Shown here: positions 1 through 7,740 of the stretch, piece after piece
Numbering within the stretch: position 1 is the first letter of the stretch
Layout of the letters: every line of letters begins with the position of its first letter
NCBI RefSeq assembly: GCF_004329815.1
Contig: NZ_SJPE01000006.1
Span: 1 to 64,000 of the forward strand
Source: Flavobacterium silvisoli
GTDB taxonomy: Bacteria > Bacteroidota > Bacteroidia > Flavobacteriales > Flavobacteriaceae
Reading direction: 5' to 3'
Length of the DNA stretch: 64,000 nucleotides
Notes under the pieces: model-generated
Databases searched by the model: none
What the model was told of the DNA's origin: nothing
The model's input: the letters and a program-made list of their open reading frames with translations, nothing else
Translations under genes and position numbers: made by a program

Positions 1-942
1 GCGGATGCTGAAGCGGGTAACTCAGGCAGTGCACTAACCAATTTAGATACGTATGAAGTACAAACCGGCTTCTACTGGGTACGAGTTGAGAATACCCTAA
101 CGGGCTGTTATGCATTAGACTCGTTTGAAGTGATAGTTGAGAAACTGGCTGAGCCGGTAATTACCAGCAATACGGGCAGTAACATAGCCTGTGTGAGATG
201 GAACACTACGGCGGTCACCAATGGTTTGATTTTGAACAGCGGTATTACGGCACCGGGCTATACTTTTATCTGGACGGCTAACAATTCGGTATTACCGGGT
301 GAGACATCCTCAACACTGGCCGTAAACAGTATGGCTCTTACCGATACCCATGTGGTGTATACGGTACAGGCTGTTAGTTTATCGCCACAGGGATGTAAAT
401 CAGACATTACGGCTTTATCAACCTTTGATGTGGTTAAATCAGGTCCGGCGGCTAATATTACCGCAACGGTGACCAATGCTTTTTCACAAAACCAAATCAT
501 CACCATTACCAATGACGGTTATGGGGTGTATGAATACAGTTTGGATGACGGTCCGAGACAAAGCAGTCCAATCTTTGAGAATGTTTCATTAGGCGAACAC
601 ACAGTTTATGTATGGGATGTAAGAGACCCTAACGGATATTCATGTGGCGTGGAGATGATTAAAGACATCCAGACGATTGATTACCCACATTATTTCACTC
701 CGAATGGCGATGGGTATCACGATCATTGGAATATAAGCGGATTAGGTTTTCAGGGTAACGCAAAAATTTATATATTTGACCGCTATGGAAAACTACTTAA
801 ACAAATCAGCTCGAAAGGTGATGGTTGGGACGGAACTTTCAACGGTCAGTTGTTGCCAGCCGATGATTATTGGTTTACAGTAGATTATTTTGAACAAGCA
901 ACAGCCAAACAATTTAAAGCCCATTTCTCATTAAAAAGATAG
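1..942 (+). CDS. T9SS type B sorting domain protein, C-terminal part (5' end outside window)
   Basis: The frame is open from the first base, so the true start and signal peptide lie upstream; 313 residues are visible. The visible part is repetitive, beta-rich extracellular sequence. The last 85 or so residues match the gliding-motility-associated type B C-terminal domain: YFTPNGDGYHDHWNI, then IFDRYGKLL, then GWDGTFNG and a closing beta segment ending in Lys-Arg. Proteins with this domain are exported by the T9SS to the cell surface or medium; many are large adhesins. A PorP/SprF gene follows after 5 bp, the arrangement seen for SprB-like adhesins and their SprF partners. The specific ligand cannot be told from this fragment. 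An internal GTG at 130 is not a credible start because homologous sequence continues upstream. Confidence 0.9.
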   Translation, partial: ADAEAGNSGSALTNLDTYEVQTGFYWVRVENTLTGCYALDSFEVIVEKLAEPVITSNTGSNIACVRWNTTAVTNGLILNSGITAPGYTFIWTANNSVLPGETSSTLAVNSMALTDTHVVYTVQAVSLSPQGCKSDITALSTFDVVKSGPAANITATVTNAFSQNQIITITNDGYGVYEYSLDDGPRQSSPIFENVSLGEHTVYVWDVRDPNGYSCGVEMIKDIQTIDYPHYFTPNGDGYHDHWNISGLGFQGNAKIYIFDRYGKLLKQISSKGDGWDGTFNGQLLPADDYWFTVDYFEQATAKQFKAHFSLKR

Positions 943-947
943 TTAAA

Positions 948-1946
948 ATGAATTTTAAAAAATTTTATTTATTCGCAGTTCTAATAGTAGCTCAATTTTC
1001 ATACTCACAAGAGGGGTTACCGGTTTATTCCGATTATCTGTCTGATAATTACTATTTACTCCACCCTTCTATGGCGGGTGCAGCCAATTGTGCTAAGCTT
1101 AGACTTACTGCCAGACAACAGTGGTTTGGTCAACAGGATGCTCCTGCATTACAAACTATTAGTATGAACGGTGCGGTAGGGGAGCGTTCCGGAGCTGGAA
1201 TTATTGTTTTTAATGATAAAAATGGTTATCACTCTCAAACCGGTTTGAAATTGACTTATGCGCACCACATTATGTTTTCTCGTGATAATGTTGATTTAAA
1301 TCAATTGTCGTTTGGTATGAGTGCCGGTTTTGTACAAAGTAATCTGGATGAAAGTACTTTTTATACAAACGATCCAACTTATGATCCCAATGTTTTTGGT
1401 TCTATCCAAAAGGCTTCTTACTTCAATGTTGATATAGGGGCATCTTATAATTTTCTTGATTTTTACCTTCATTTCACTGTTAAAAATGCTTTGGCCAGCG
1501 ACAGAAAGTTATACTCTGACAGAGAGCCTGTTAATTTAAGACGAGCGATTCTTAGTGCCGGTTATACTTTTGGAGATCCGGATGCCATATTGTGGGAGCC
1601 ATCAGTTATGTTTCAATTAGTGACACAAACACAAGAGAAGACTGTTGACTTAAATTTAAAAGCTTACAAAGAATTAGAGTTTGGTAAGTTGTGGGGAGGA
1701 TTGTCTTATCGAAGAAGTTTAGACGGTGCTCAGTATGTGGAAGGGAACTCGGTTGCTGATCAAAAGCTGCAGTACGTTACTCCTATATTAGGGGTTAACT
1801 TTAAAAATTACATGTTTGCTTACACCTACTCGTATTTGTTAGGAAATGTTAACTTTGATAAAGGTGGTTTTCATCAGATAACGCTTGGTATTAATTTATT
1901 CTGTAAACCGGAAAAATACCACTGTAATTGTCCTGCTATTAATTAA
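948..1946 (+). CDS. PorP/SprF family type IX secretion membrane protein
   Basis: 332 residues, starting with a signal peptide (MNFKKFYLFAVLIVAQFSYS, cleavage before Q/E). The YSDYLSDNYYLLHPSMAGA segment near the N-terminus is characteristic of the Bacteroidetes PorP/SprF family; the rest alternates in a way that suits an outer-membrane beta-barrel. Family members help secretion or surface anchoring of T9SS cargo, and each SprF-like protein is usually encoded directly after its type B cargo. Here the start is 5 bp after the stop of such a cargo gene, so the two are almost certainly co-transcribed. A strong hairpin terminator follows at 1956. Genomes of this group carry many paralogues, so it need not be the gliding-motility SprF. 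Confidence 0.9.
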   Translation: MNFKKFYLFAVLIVAQFSYSQEGLPVYSDYLSDNYYLLHPSMAGAANCAKLRLTARQQWFGQQDAPALQTISMNGAVGERSGAGIIVFNDKNGYHSQTGLKLTYAHHIMFSRDNVDLNQLSFGMSAGFVQSNLDESTFYTNDPTYDPNVFGSIQKASYFNVDIGASYNFLDFYLHFTVKNALASDRKLYSDREPVNLRRAILSAGYTFGDPDAILWEPSVMFQLVTQTQEKTVDLNLKAYKELEFGKLWGGLSYRRSLDGAQYVEGNSVADQKLQYVTPILGVNFKNYMFAYTYSYLLGNVNFDKGGFHQITLGINLFCKPEKYHCNCPAIN

Positions 1947-1955
1947 TTCAAATAC

Positions 1956-1984
1956 TTGTCCCGATGAATCGGGACAATTTTTTT
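1956..1984 (+). terminator. Rho-independent terminator after porP/sprF-like gene
   Basis: A perfect 9-bp stem (TTGTCCCGA / TCGGGACAA) with a TGAA loop is followed by seven T residues. It ends one base before the ATG of the next gene. Confidence 0.9.
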
Positions 1985-2500
1985 ATGGTACTAAAATCTG
2001 TAAACGGAAAGTCTCCGCAAATACCTAAGGATTGTTTTGTGGCTGAAAATGCAACCATAGTTGGTGATGTTGTTTTTGGTTCGCAATGCAGTGTATGGTT
2101 TAATGCTGTTATTCGGGGTGATGTACATTATATCAAAATAGGTAATAAAGTAAACATACAAGACGGAGCAGTTATTCACTGTACTTATCAAAAGCATCCT
2201 ACGGAGATAGGTAACAACGTTTCCATTGGACACAATGCCATTGTTCACGGCTGTAAAGTACACGACAATGTGCTGATTGGCATGGGAGCGATAGTAATGG
2301 ACAATTGTGTTATTGAAAGCAACTCTATTGTTGCTGCCGGTTCTGTTGTTACTCAGAACACGGTTGTTGAATCGGGGAGTATTTATGCCGGGGTGCCTGC
2401 CCGAAAAGTTAAAACGATTGACCAATCTGATTTTGCCGGTGAGATTGCCCGCATTTCGGATAACTATGTTATGTATTCGGGTTGGTTTAAAGACGTATAA
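1985..2500 (+). CDS. Gamma-class carbonic anhydrase family protein
   Basis: 171 residues with left-handed beta-helix hexapeptide repeats through most of the protein. The N-terminal MVLKSVNGKSPQIPKDCFVA and the core GDVVFGSQCSVWFNAVIRGD are typical of YrdA/PaaY-like gamma-carbonic anhydrases. The zinc-ligand histidine segments are visible as VIHCTYQKHP and SIGHNAIVHGC. Enzymes of this fold hydrate CO2 or act as thioesterase-like accessory proteins, so the exact activity is not certain. An upstream in-frame ATG at 1964 lies inside the terminator hairpin of the preceding gene and gives a non-homologous 7-residue extension, so the ATG at 1985 is taken as the start. That leaves almost no leader after the T-run, and I see no clear promoter, so expression may depend on read-through. 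Confidence 0.87.
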   Translation: MVLKSVNGKSPQIPKDCFVAENATIVGDVVFGSQCSVWFNAVIRGDVHYIKIGNKVNIQDGAVIHCTYQKHPTEIGNNVSIGHNAIVHGCKVHDNVLIGMGAIVMDNCVIESNSIVAAGSVVTQNTVVESGSIYAGVPARKVKTIDQSDFAGEIARISDNYVMYSGWFKDV

Positions 2501-2522
2501 AAGAAGCCTTCAGTTTGGATAT

Positions 2523-2590
2523 TAGCCCCGATGGGAGTGGCTACCGTGTAGCGCGGACAGCGGGTAAATGGTACAAAAAGCTCCTGATGT
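2523..2590 (+). ncRNA. Repeated structured RNA-like element, copy A (possible pseudoknot)
   Basis: Copy A shares the 18-base block GCTACCGTGTAGCGCGGA with an inverted copy at 14467-14519. GCTAC-CGT-GTAGC forms a hairpin (2540-2552). CCCG at 2527-2530 can pair with CGGG at 2561-2564, and GGGAG at 2533-2537 with CTCC(T) at 2581-2585. The order of these two stems is interleaved, so both can form only as a pseudoknot. In copy B the first stem is CCGG/CCGG, a compensatory C-G to G-C change. Flavobacterial genomes contain dispersed elements of this kind, and one conserved flavobacterial RNA motif is called flavo-1; whether this element belongs to it is not checked. It lies between the 3' ends of the carbonic anhydrase gene and murI. 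Confidence 0.6.
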
Positions 2591-2597
2591 TTGGCTC

Positions 2598-3377
2598 TTA
2601 AAAATCCTTTACAGTTACCGGATACTTGTTTTCTAAAATTTCACTCAGCACTTTTGGGTTTGAATTGGTATAAAATACGGTTTTTGCCAAATGATTTTCG
2701 CTGTGCAGGCCTACTTTTTCTTGTAATACATTTTTGGTTTGTCGGGCAACGGCTTCTCCTGAATCGATGATTTTGATGTCTTTTGGCAGTATTTTTTTAA
2801 TTTGAGGGATGAGATAGGGGTAGTGGCTGCAGCCTAGCACCAAATAGTCGATATTAGCGGCTATCATGGGCTCAAGATAGGCATGGAGCAGTTTGTCCAT
2901 TTCGGGCGAATATAGGGCTCCGTTTTCTATCAAAGGCACCAATCCGTGGCCAATTTGTTCGATGATTTTAGTGTCTTGAAATTTCTCGGCGGTTTGATGA
3001 AAAAGTTCGCTGTTTAAAGTTCCTTGTGTGGCCAAAATTCCGATGACATGTTTTTGTGAGTGGATGGCCGCCGGTTTTATGGCCGGTTCGATGCCGATGA
3101 ACGGGATGTCGTATTTGGCGCGCAATTCTTTAATGGCATTAGTAGTGGCGGTATTGCAGGCGACTACTATAATTTTACAATCCTGATCGAGTAAAAACTC
3201 GGTGTTTTTGATACTGAGTTCTATGATTTCTTCTTTTGATTTTTGACCGTAAGGAGCATTTTTACTGTCGGCCAAGTATATAGTGTCTTCATTGGGAAGT
3301 AATTCGTGTATAGCAGACCAAATGGAGGTGCCTCCGATGCCTGAATCAAAAAGACCGATGGGATTGTTGTTTATCAT
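2598..3377 (-). CDS. murI: Glutamate racemase
   Basis: 259 residues, the normal length. It converts L-glutamate to D-glutamate for peptidoglycan stem peptides in the cytoplasm. The GLFDSGIGG N-terminal signature and the two catalytic cysteine motifs are present: VVACNTAT (Cys74) and LGCSHYPYL (Cys183). The gene lies downstream of a Skp/OmpH gene on the same strand, but a strong terminator at 3387-3420 separates them, so it probably has its own promoter or depends on partial read-through. Placement beside the bamA cluster keeps envelope genes together. Confidence 0.97.
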   Translation of the reverse strand: MINNNPIGLFDSGIGGTSIWSAIHELLPNEDTIYLADSKNAPYGQKSKEEIIELSIKNTEFLLDQDCKIIVVACNTATTNAIKELRAKYDIPFIGIEPAIKPAAIHSQKHVIGILATQGTLNSELFHQTAEKFQDTKIIEQIGHGLVPLIENGALYSPEMDKLLHAYLEPMIAANIDYLVLGCSHYPYLIPQIKKILPKDIKIIDSGEAVARQTKNVLQEKVGLHSENHLAKTVFYTNSNPKVLSEILENKYPVTVKDF

Positions 3378-3386
3378 AAAACAAAA

Positions 3387-3420
3387 ATAAAAAAAAACTG
3401 CTCAAGTCGTTGAGCAGTTT
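3387..3420 (-). terminator. Terminator of the porG-uppS-bamA-skp operon
   Basis: Perfect 11-bp stem (AAACTGCTCAA / TTGAGCAGTTT) with a 4-base loop. Read on the minus strand it is followed by an almost unbroken T-run, placing it after the second OmpH gene. Confidence 0.9.
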
Positions 3421-3443
3421 TGTATGGTCTTTCTTCAATTGGA

Positions 3444-3944
3444 TTAAAATCCTAAATCTTTTTTAACGTCAGCTGTTAAGTCTGGTCCATCAGCTAAAAG
3501 TAAATCAGCCACGTTCAATACGTATTGGTATCCTTTAGCTTTTCCTACTTTAGCGATTGAAGCTTTTATTTTATCCATTAATGGTTTTACCAAATCAGCT
3601 TCTTTCTTTTGTAATTCTTTTTGAGCGTTGTCTCTGTAGTCTGTGATACGTTTTACTAAATCCTGAACTTCAGTTTGACGAGTTTGGTTTACGGCATCAG
3701 TTACTGTTGAAGCTTCCTGGTCGTATTTCTTAATTTTATTTTGATACTCTTCCGCCATGGTTTTGTATTCGGCATCATATGTAGCGCTTAATTTTTCTAA
3801 TTGTTTTTGAGCATCCAACATCGCCGGCATTTTAGAAATTAATTCATTTACGTCTACATGTGCCGTTTTAGCCTGAGCATTGATGGTGTGGCTTGTTCCC
3901 AAAAGCAATACAGTAGCTATTAGTAATGATTTCAATCGTTTCAT
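3444..3944 (-). CDS. OmpH/Skp-family periplasmic chaperone (short paralogue)
   Basis: 166 residues, the standard Skp size. Signal peptide MKRLKSLLIATVLLLGTSHTINAQA, then an OmpH domain: AHVDVNELISKMPAM, a charged coiled-coil hairpin (about residues 45-130) and a C-terminal KAKGYQYVLNVADLLLADG segment typical of Bacteroidota members. Skp trimers hold unfolded outer-membrane proteins in the periplasm on their way to BamA. It is the last gene of the cluster, 29 bp after a longer paralogue, and ends at a strong terminator. The same two-Skp arrangement next to omp85 occurs in Porphyromonas gingivalis. Confidence 0.93.
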   Translation of the reverse strand: MKRLKSLLIATVLLLGTSHTINAQAKTAHVDVNELISKMPAMLDAQKQLEKLSATYDAEYKTMAEEYQNKIKKYDQEASTVTDAVNQTRQTEVQDLVKRITDYRDNAQKELQKKEADLVKPLMDKIKASIAKVGKAKGYQYVLNVADLLLADGPDLTADVKKDLGF

Positions 3945-3973
3945 TGTTTTAAAAGTATTAATTAATTATTATT

Positions 3974-4966
3974 TTATTCTGTTTTTTGAGAGTTGCTTTT
4001 TTCTTCTTTTGCTTTTTTGGCAGCTTCTCGGTCTTCAATTATTTTTTTTCTTCTTTCTTCTGCTGCTTTTTTTCTGTCTTCCAATAGTTTGGCTCTTGCC
4101 GCAGCTTTGTCTTCTTTAGTGTTTTCTTCCGAGGTAGCTTCTCCGGTTTTTTTATCATCAGAAGTGGTTGTTTTTTCTTCGGACGTTTTATCACTATCAG
4201 GAACCGTGCCAGTTTTTTTGGCTGCTTTCTCGTCAAGCAAAGTCTTTCTTTTGGCTTCTTGATCGGCTTTCTTTTGTTCGGCTGCCGCTTTTCTGTCAGC
4301 AATCAATTTTTCACGCGCTGCTTTTTTTTCATCCAAAGCCTTTCTGCGGGCTGCTAATGTTGGATTTTCATCTTCAACATCCTCTTGGTATTCTTTTTTC
4401 TCTTGTTCTTTTAATTGTTTTTTGCTCAGTTGCTCTCTTTTTTCAGCTCTTGTAATGGCTCTTACTACTTGGTCGCTGATGTCGTGTCTTTTGGCTGCAA
4501 ATAACATGGTTAAATCAGAAGATTTATCAAATATGAAATCGTATTTTCTAACTTCTGCAATATCCTGAACAGCTGTAAAAACCTGATCTTGAATGGGTTT
4601 AACTAATACGGCTTTTTGAGTAATCAAATCTCCGTCAGGTCCGAATTTTTTCTGTTGAAAATCTAATAGTTCGTCTTCCTGAAACTTGATCTCTTCTTCG
4701 CGTTCGTCTATAAGTTCTTTGGTAAGTAGGGCTCTTTCTGTTTTTAAAGCATCTTTTAATTTTGCAATTTCAACTTTTTTGGCTTCAATATCCTGCTTCC
4801 ACTTCTGAGCTTTTTGTTCTAACTGATTTTTAGCTTCAGCATAATCGGGCACATTTTGCAGAATATATTCCATGTCAATGTAGCCTATTTTTATCCCTCT
4901 TGATTGGGCATTGGCTTTAAATCCTAAGGATAAAAGAAGAAGTGATATTGCAAAATATTTTTTCAT
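3974..4966 (-). CDS. OmpH/Skp-family periplasmic chaperone with long charged C-terminal tail
   Basis: 330 residues from the ATG at 4966, which directly begins the signal peptide MKKYFAISLLLLSLGFKANA. An upstream ATG would add 24 unrelated residues overlapping the end of bamA. Residues 25-200 form an OmpH domain (GYIDMEYILQNVPDYAEAKNQ, coiled coil, then KRHDISDQVVRAI). Residues 200-330 are an extra tail built of Lys/Glu/Ala-rich blocks such as ARRKALDEKKAAREKLIADR and AARAKLLEDRKKAAEER, which doubles the usual Skp length. It lies 35 bp downstream of bamA and 29 bp upstream of the short paralogue, so it probably works on substrates of the same Bam complex. The role of the tail is unknown; it may extend the chaperone coil or contact peptidoglycan. 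Confidence 0.92.
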   Translation of the reverse strand: MKKYFAISLLLLSLGFKANAQSRGIKIGYIDMEYILQNVPDYAEAKNQLEQKAQKWKQDIEAKKVEIAKLKDALKTERALLTKELIDEREEEIKFQEDELLDFQQKKFGPDGDLITQKAVLVKPIQDQVFTAVQDIAEVRKYDFIFDKSSDLTMLFAAKRHDISDQVVRAITRAEKREQLSKKQLKEQEKKEYQEDVEDENPTLAARRKALDEKKAAREKLIADRKAAAEQKKADQEAKRKTLLDEKAAKKTGTVPDSDKTSEEKTTTSDDKKTGEATSEENTKEDKAAARAKLLEDRKKAAEERRKKIIEDREAAKKAKEEKSNSQKTE

Positions 4967-5001
4967 ACGATTATGATTTAGAAATATGGTACCAAATATA
5001 A

Positions 5002-7740
5002 TTAAAATTGTTGACCAATTATAAAATGTGTTTCCCAACCATTCTTTTGTGTATAACCCGGTATCGCATCAAAGCCATGCGCAAAGTCAATTCCGAGTAA
5101 TCCAAAGGCCGGCATAAAGATTCTGATGCCAAATCCGGCTGAACGTTGCAATACGAACGGGTTGTAATTTTTGAAGCTGTCGTATGAGGCACCGGCTTCT
5201 AAGAAAGTCAACGCATAAATAGAAGCTGCTGCTTTTAAGGTTAACGGGTATCTTAATTCTAACGAGAATTTGTTGTAAATCGGATCTCCATCCTGACGTG
5301 ATAAGGATTGGTTTGGATATCCTCTTAGCTGAATTACCTCGCGTCCGTCAAGTGAAAAGTTTGCTAAACCATCTCCTCCTAAAAAGAATCGTTCAAATGG
5401 TACAACTCCCTTATCAGGATCAGTAACGCTGGTTCCTCTTGAGGAGTTGTAAGCGCCTAAATATCCAAATTCGGCCAGTGATCTTAAAACTAATGCTTTC
5501 GAAGGGGGACCTGCAATTTTGGTATACCAGTCGGCCTTGAATTTTATTTTGTAGTACTCCAACCATTTGAATTTTTCCTGATCTACTTTTCCACGGTTGG
5601 TATCGGCTTGTAAATAATCGGCATCATCTACGTGTACTATCCCCGTAACCGGATTCCCGCTCTGGTCATTTATGGTGGTAGTTCTGATAAAATCACCGTT
5701 ATTGATGGCTACATTATCAATTCCGAAAGTGGTTGTAGTACCGGTATATCTTTGTTTGTATTCCGGTAGGTTTTTTAAGTTGCCGTAATCAATTCCGTTA
5801 AACGCCGAATAAGGTAAAGTAAACTTGGCGGTTAAACTGAATTCTGATCCGTAAGTAGGGAAAATCGGATTGACTCCTTTGTTGTTTCTGCTAATGCCCA
5901 GTGTGTAAGCTAAGTTTCTTGAAGCACCATTACCAAAAGTAAACAATCCCGTATTGTAATTGTGGAGGTCGTAATATTGGAAAGAAACCGAACTGGAGAA
6001 TACAAAATAGTCATCAGGTATGGTTAATCTCTTGGCTATACCAACCGAAAGAGAGGTGATGTTAAAGCTTTTGCTTCGGTCTACATTACTTGAGCTTCCG
6101 GAATATAAAAACTGTTTACTGTGCGATATGGACGATGAAAAGCTAATAGGCTTTTTACCACCAAGCCAAGGTTCAGAAAACGATAAACTGTATGTTTGGA
6201 AATACGAACTGGCTTGTAAACGCAAAGCTACTTTTTGACCATCCCCCATAGGTAGTGGTTTGTAAGCTTCTTTTTTAAACAGATTTCGGGCTGAGAAATT
6301 ATTAAAAGACAATCCTAAGGTTCCGATAAATCCGCCGCCGCCGTAACCGCCTTGCAATTCAATTTGACTGGAACCTTTCTCTACAACGTGATATTCAATG
6401 TCAACAGTACCTGCTGCCGGATCTACGTTTTTGAATTTCGGATCGATAGCCTCGGGGTCAAAGAAACCTAACTGGCCAATTTCGCGAATGGTTCTTACCA
6501 AGTCTTCTTTGCTGTATTTTTGTCCCGGCTGTGTTCTCAACTCACGGTAGATAACACGGTCGTTGGTTTTATCATTTCCGACAACGGTAATGTTATTGAA
6601 ATACGCAATAGGTCCTTCGGTAACTCTGATTTCAAAATCAATAGTGTCATTGGCTGTTTTTACCTCTACTGCATTGATGTTAGAAAATAAATATCCGTTA
6701 TTTTGATAAAGATTGGTCAGGTCGTCTGCATCCGGTTTGGTTTTGTCGGCAATTCTTTTTTCCAACAATACTCCGTTATAAGTATCTCCTTTTTTAATCC
6801 CTAAAATTCGACTCAGCATCTGATCGGAATAAACCGAATTTCCAAGGAATTTAATGTTTCCGAAGTAGTATTTGTGTCCTTCTTCAACTTTTACATTGAT
6901 CGCCAGTTTGGTTTTTTTGGCATTTAAAGCAACCGAATCATCAATAATACGGGCATCTCGATATCCTTTTTCTTTGTACTTTTCGATGATGCTGTTCAAA
7001 TCTTCTTTGTACTTGTCTTTGATGAATTTTGATTTTTTGAAAATACGAATCGGATTGATTTGCTTGGTATTCTTCATTGCCTTTCTGAGTTTGGCATCTG
7101 AGAATTTTTCATTGCCCTCAAAACTGATTTTTGAAATCTTCAGTTTATCTCCTTTGTCAATATTCACCAACATGTTTACCTGATTACCTTCGGTAGTGTC
7201 AGCAACGGTGGTGATGTATACTTTGGTTTTGAAATACCCTTCTTTTTTGTATTTGTTTTCAATGTAGTTTCGGGTAGTAGTAATCAGGTTTTCATTGACA
7301 ATTTTTCCCTTGGTCAGGCTGTTGTCTTTTATTAAACCTTCTGTTTTTGATTTTTTGACACCTTTGAATTTTACTTCTTTCAGCTTTGGTAATTCGGCTA
7401 TGTCAAGGTCAAGCCATATACTGTCACCTTCGGTTTTATTTACGTAAAAATCAATATCACTGAATAAGCCAAGTTTCCCTAATTTCTTGATGGCGTTGCT
7501 GATTTCTTCTCCCGGAACGGTGATTTGCTGCCCTTTTTCCAAACCGGCAAAAGTGACAACCGTTTGTTGATTGTAGCTGATTTTGCCATTCACCTTAACA
7601 TCGGCTAAAATGTATTTTCTACCTTGATCAAACGGAATTCTGTCTTGGGCTTGTAACTGAAAAATACTTCCAAATAATACAATGCTCAGAAGTATTTTTA
7701 AAGGGTTTAATTGCACTGAAGTTTTATTTAATTTGTTCAC
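5002..7740 (-). CDS. bamA: Outer membrane protein assembly factor BamA (Omp85)
   Basis: About 912 residues. After a signal peptide (LKILLSIVLFGSIFQLQAQ) come POTRA domains (about residues 60-480) and a 16-strand barrel. The barrel carries the Omp85 loop-6 motif as LRGYPNQ and ends in a terminal phenylalanine (FIIGQQF), the outer-membrane insertion signal. BamA inserts beta-barrel proteins into the outer membrane. The start is uncertain. The GTG at 7740 overlaps the end of uppS by 17 bp; a second GTG at 7716 would begin just before the signal peptide; an ATG at 7791 gives a long charged leader inside uppS that is unlikely. The gene sits between uppS and two Skp genes, an arrangement conserved in Bacteroidota. 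Confidence 0.94.
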   Translation of the reverse strand: MNKLNKTSVQLNPLKILLSIVLFGSIFQLQAQDRIPFDQGRKYILADVKVNGKISYNQQTVVTFAGLEKGQQITVPGEEISNAIKKLGKLGLFSDIDFYVNKTEGDSIWLDLDIAELPKLKEVKFKGVKKSKTEGLIKDNSLTKGKIVNENLITTTRNYIENKYKKEGYFKTKVYITTVADTTEGNQVNMLVNIDKGDKLKISKISFEGNEKFSDAKLRKAMKNTKQINPIRIFKKSKFIKDKYKEDLNSIIEKYKEKGYRDARIIDDSVALNAKKTKLAINVKVEEGHKYYFGNIKFLGNSVYSDQMLSRILGIKKGDTYNGVLLEKRIADKTKPDADDLTNLYQNNGYLFSNINAVEVKTANDTIDFEIRVTEGPIAYFNNITVVGNDKTNDRVIYRELRTQPGQKYSKEDLVRTIREIGQLGFFDPEAIDPKFKNVDPAAGTVDIEYHVVEKGSSQIELQGGYGGGGFIGTLGLSFNNFSARNLFKKEAYKPLPMGDGQKVALRLQASSYFQTYSLSFSEPWLGGKKPISFSSSISHSKQFLYSGSSSNVDRSKSFNITSLSVGIAKRLTIPDDYFVFSSSVSFQYYDLHNYNTGLFTFGNGASRNLAYTLGISRNNKGVNPIFPTYGSEFSLTAKFTLPYSAFNGIDYGNLKNLPEYKQRYTGTTTTFGIDNVAINNGDFIRTTTINDQSGNPVTGIVHVDDADYLQADTNRGKVDQEKFKWLEYYKIKFKADWYTKIAGPPSKALVLRSLAEFGYLGAYNSSRGTSVTDPDKGVVPFERFFLGGDGLANFSLDGREVIQLRGYPNQSLSRQDGDPIYNKFSLELRYPLTLKAAASIYALTFLEAGASYDSFKNYNPFVLQRSAGFGIRIFMPAFGLLGIDFAHGFDAIPGYTQKNGWETHFIIGQQF

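Noticed and set aside
258..512. Minus-strand open frame inside the adhesin-like gene
   Set aside because: It overlaps the coding frame of a clear T9SS cargo gene and has no family character or promoter.
1964..1984. Upstream ATG extension of the carbonic anhydrase
   Set aside because: It lies inside the hairpin terminator of the preceding gene and encodes no conserved residues.
3880..4455. Plus-strand Phe/Leu-rich open frames opposite the Skp genes
   Set aside because: They are the antisense of Lys/Glu-rich coiled-coil DNA, which reads as Phe/Leu by complement.
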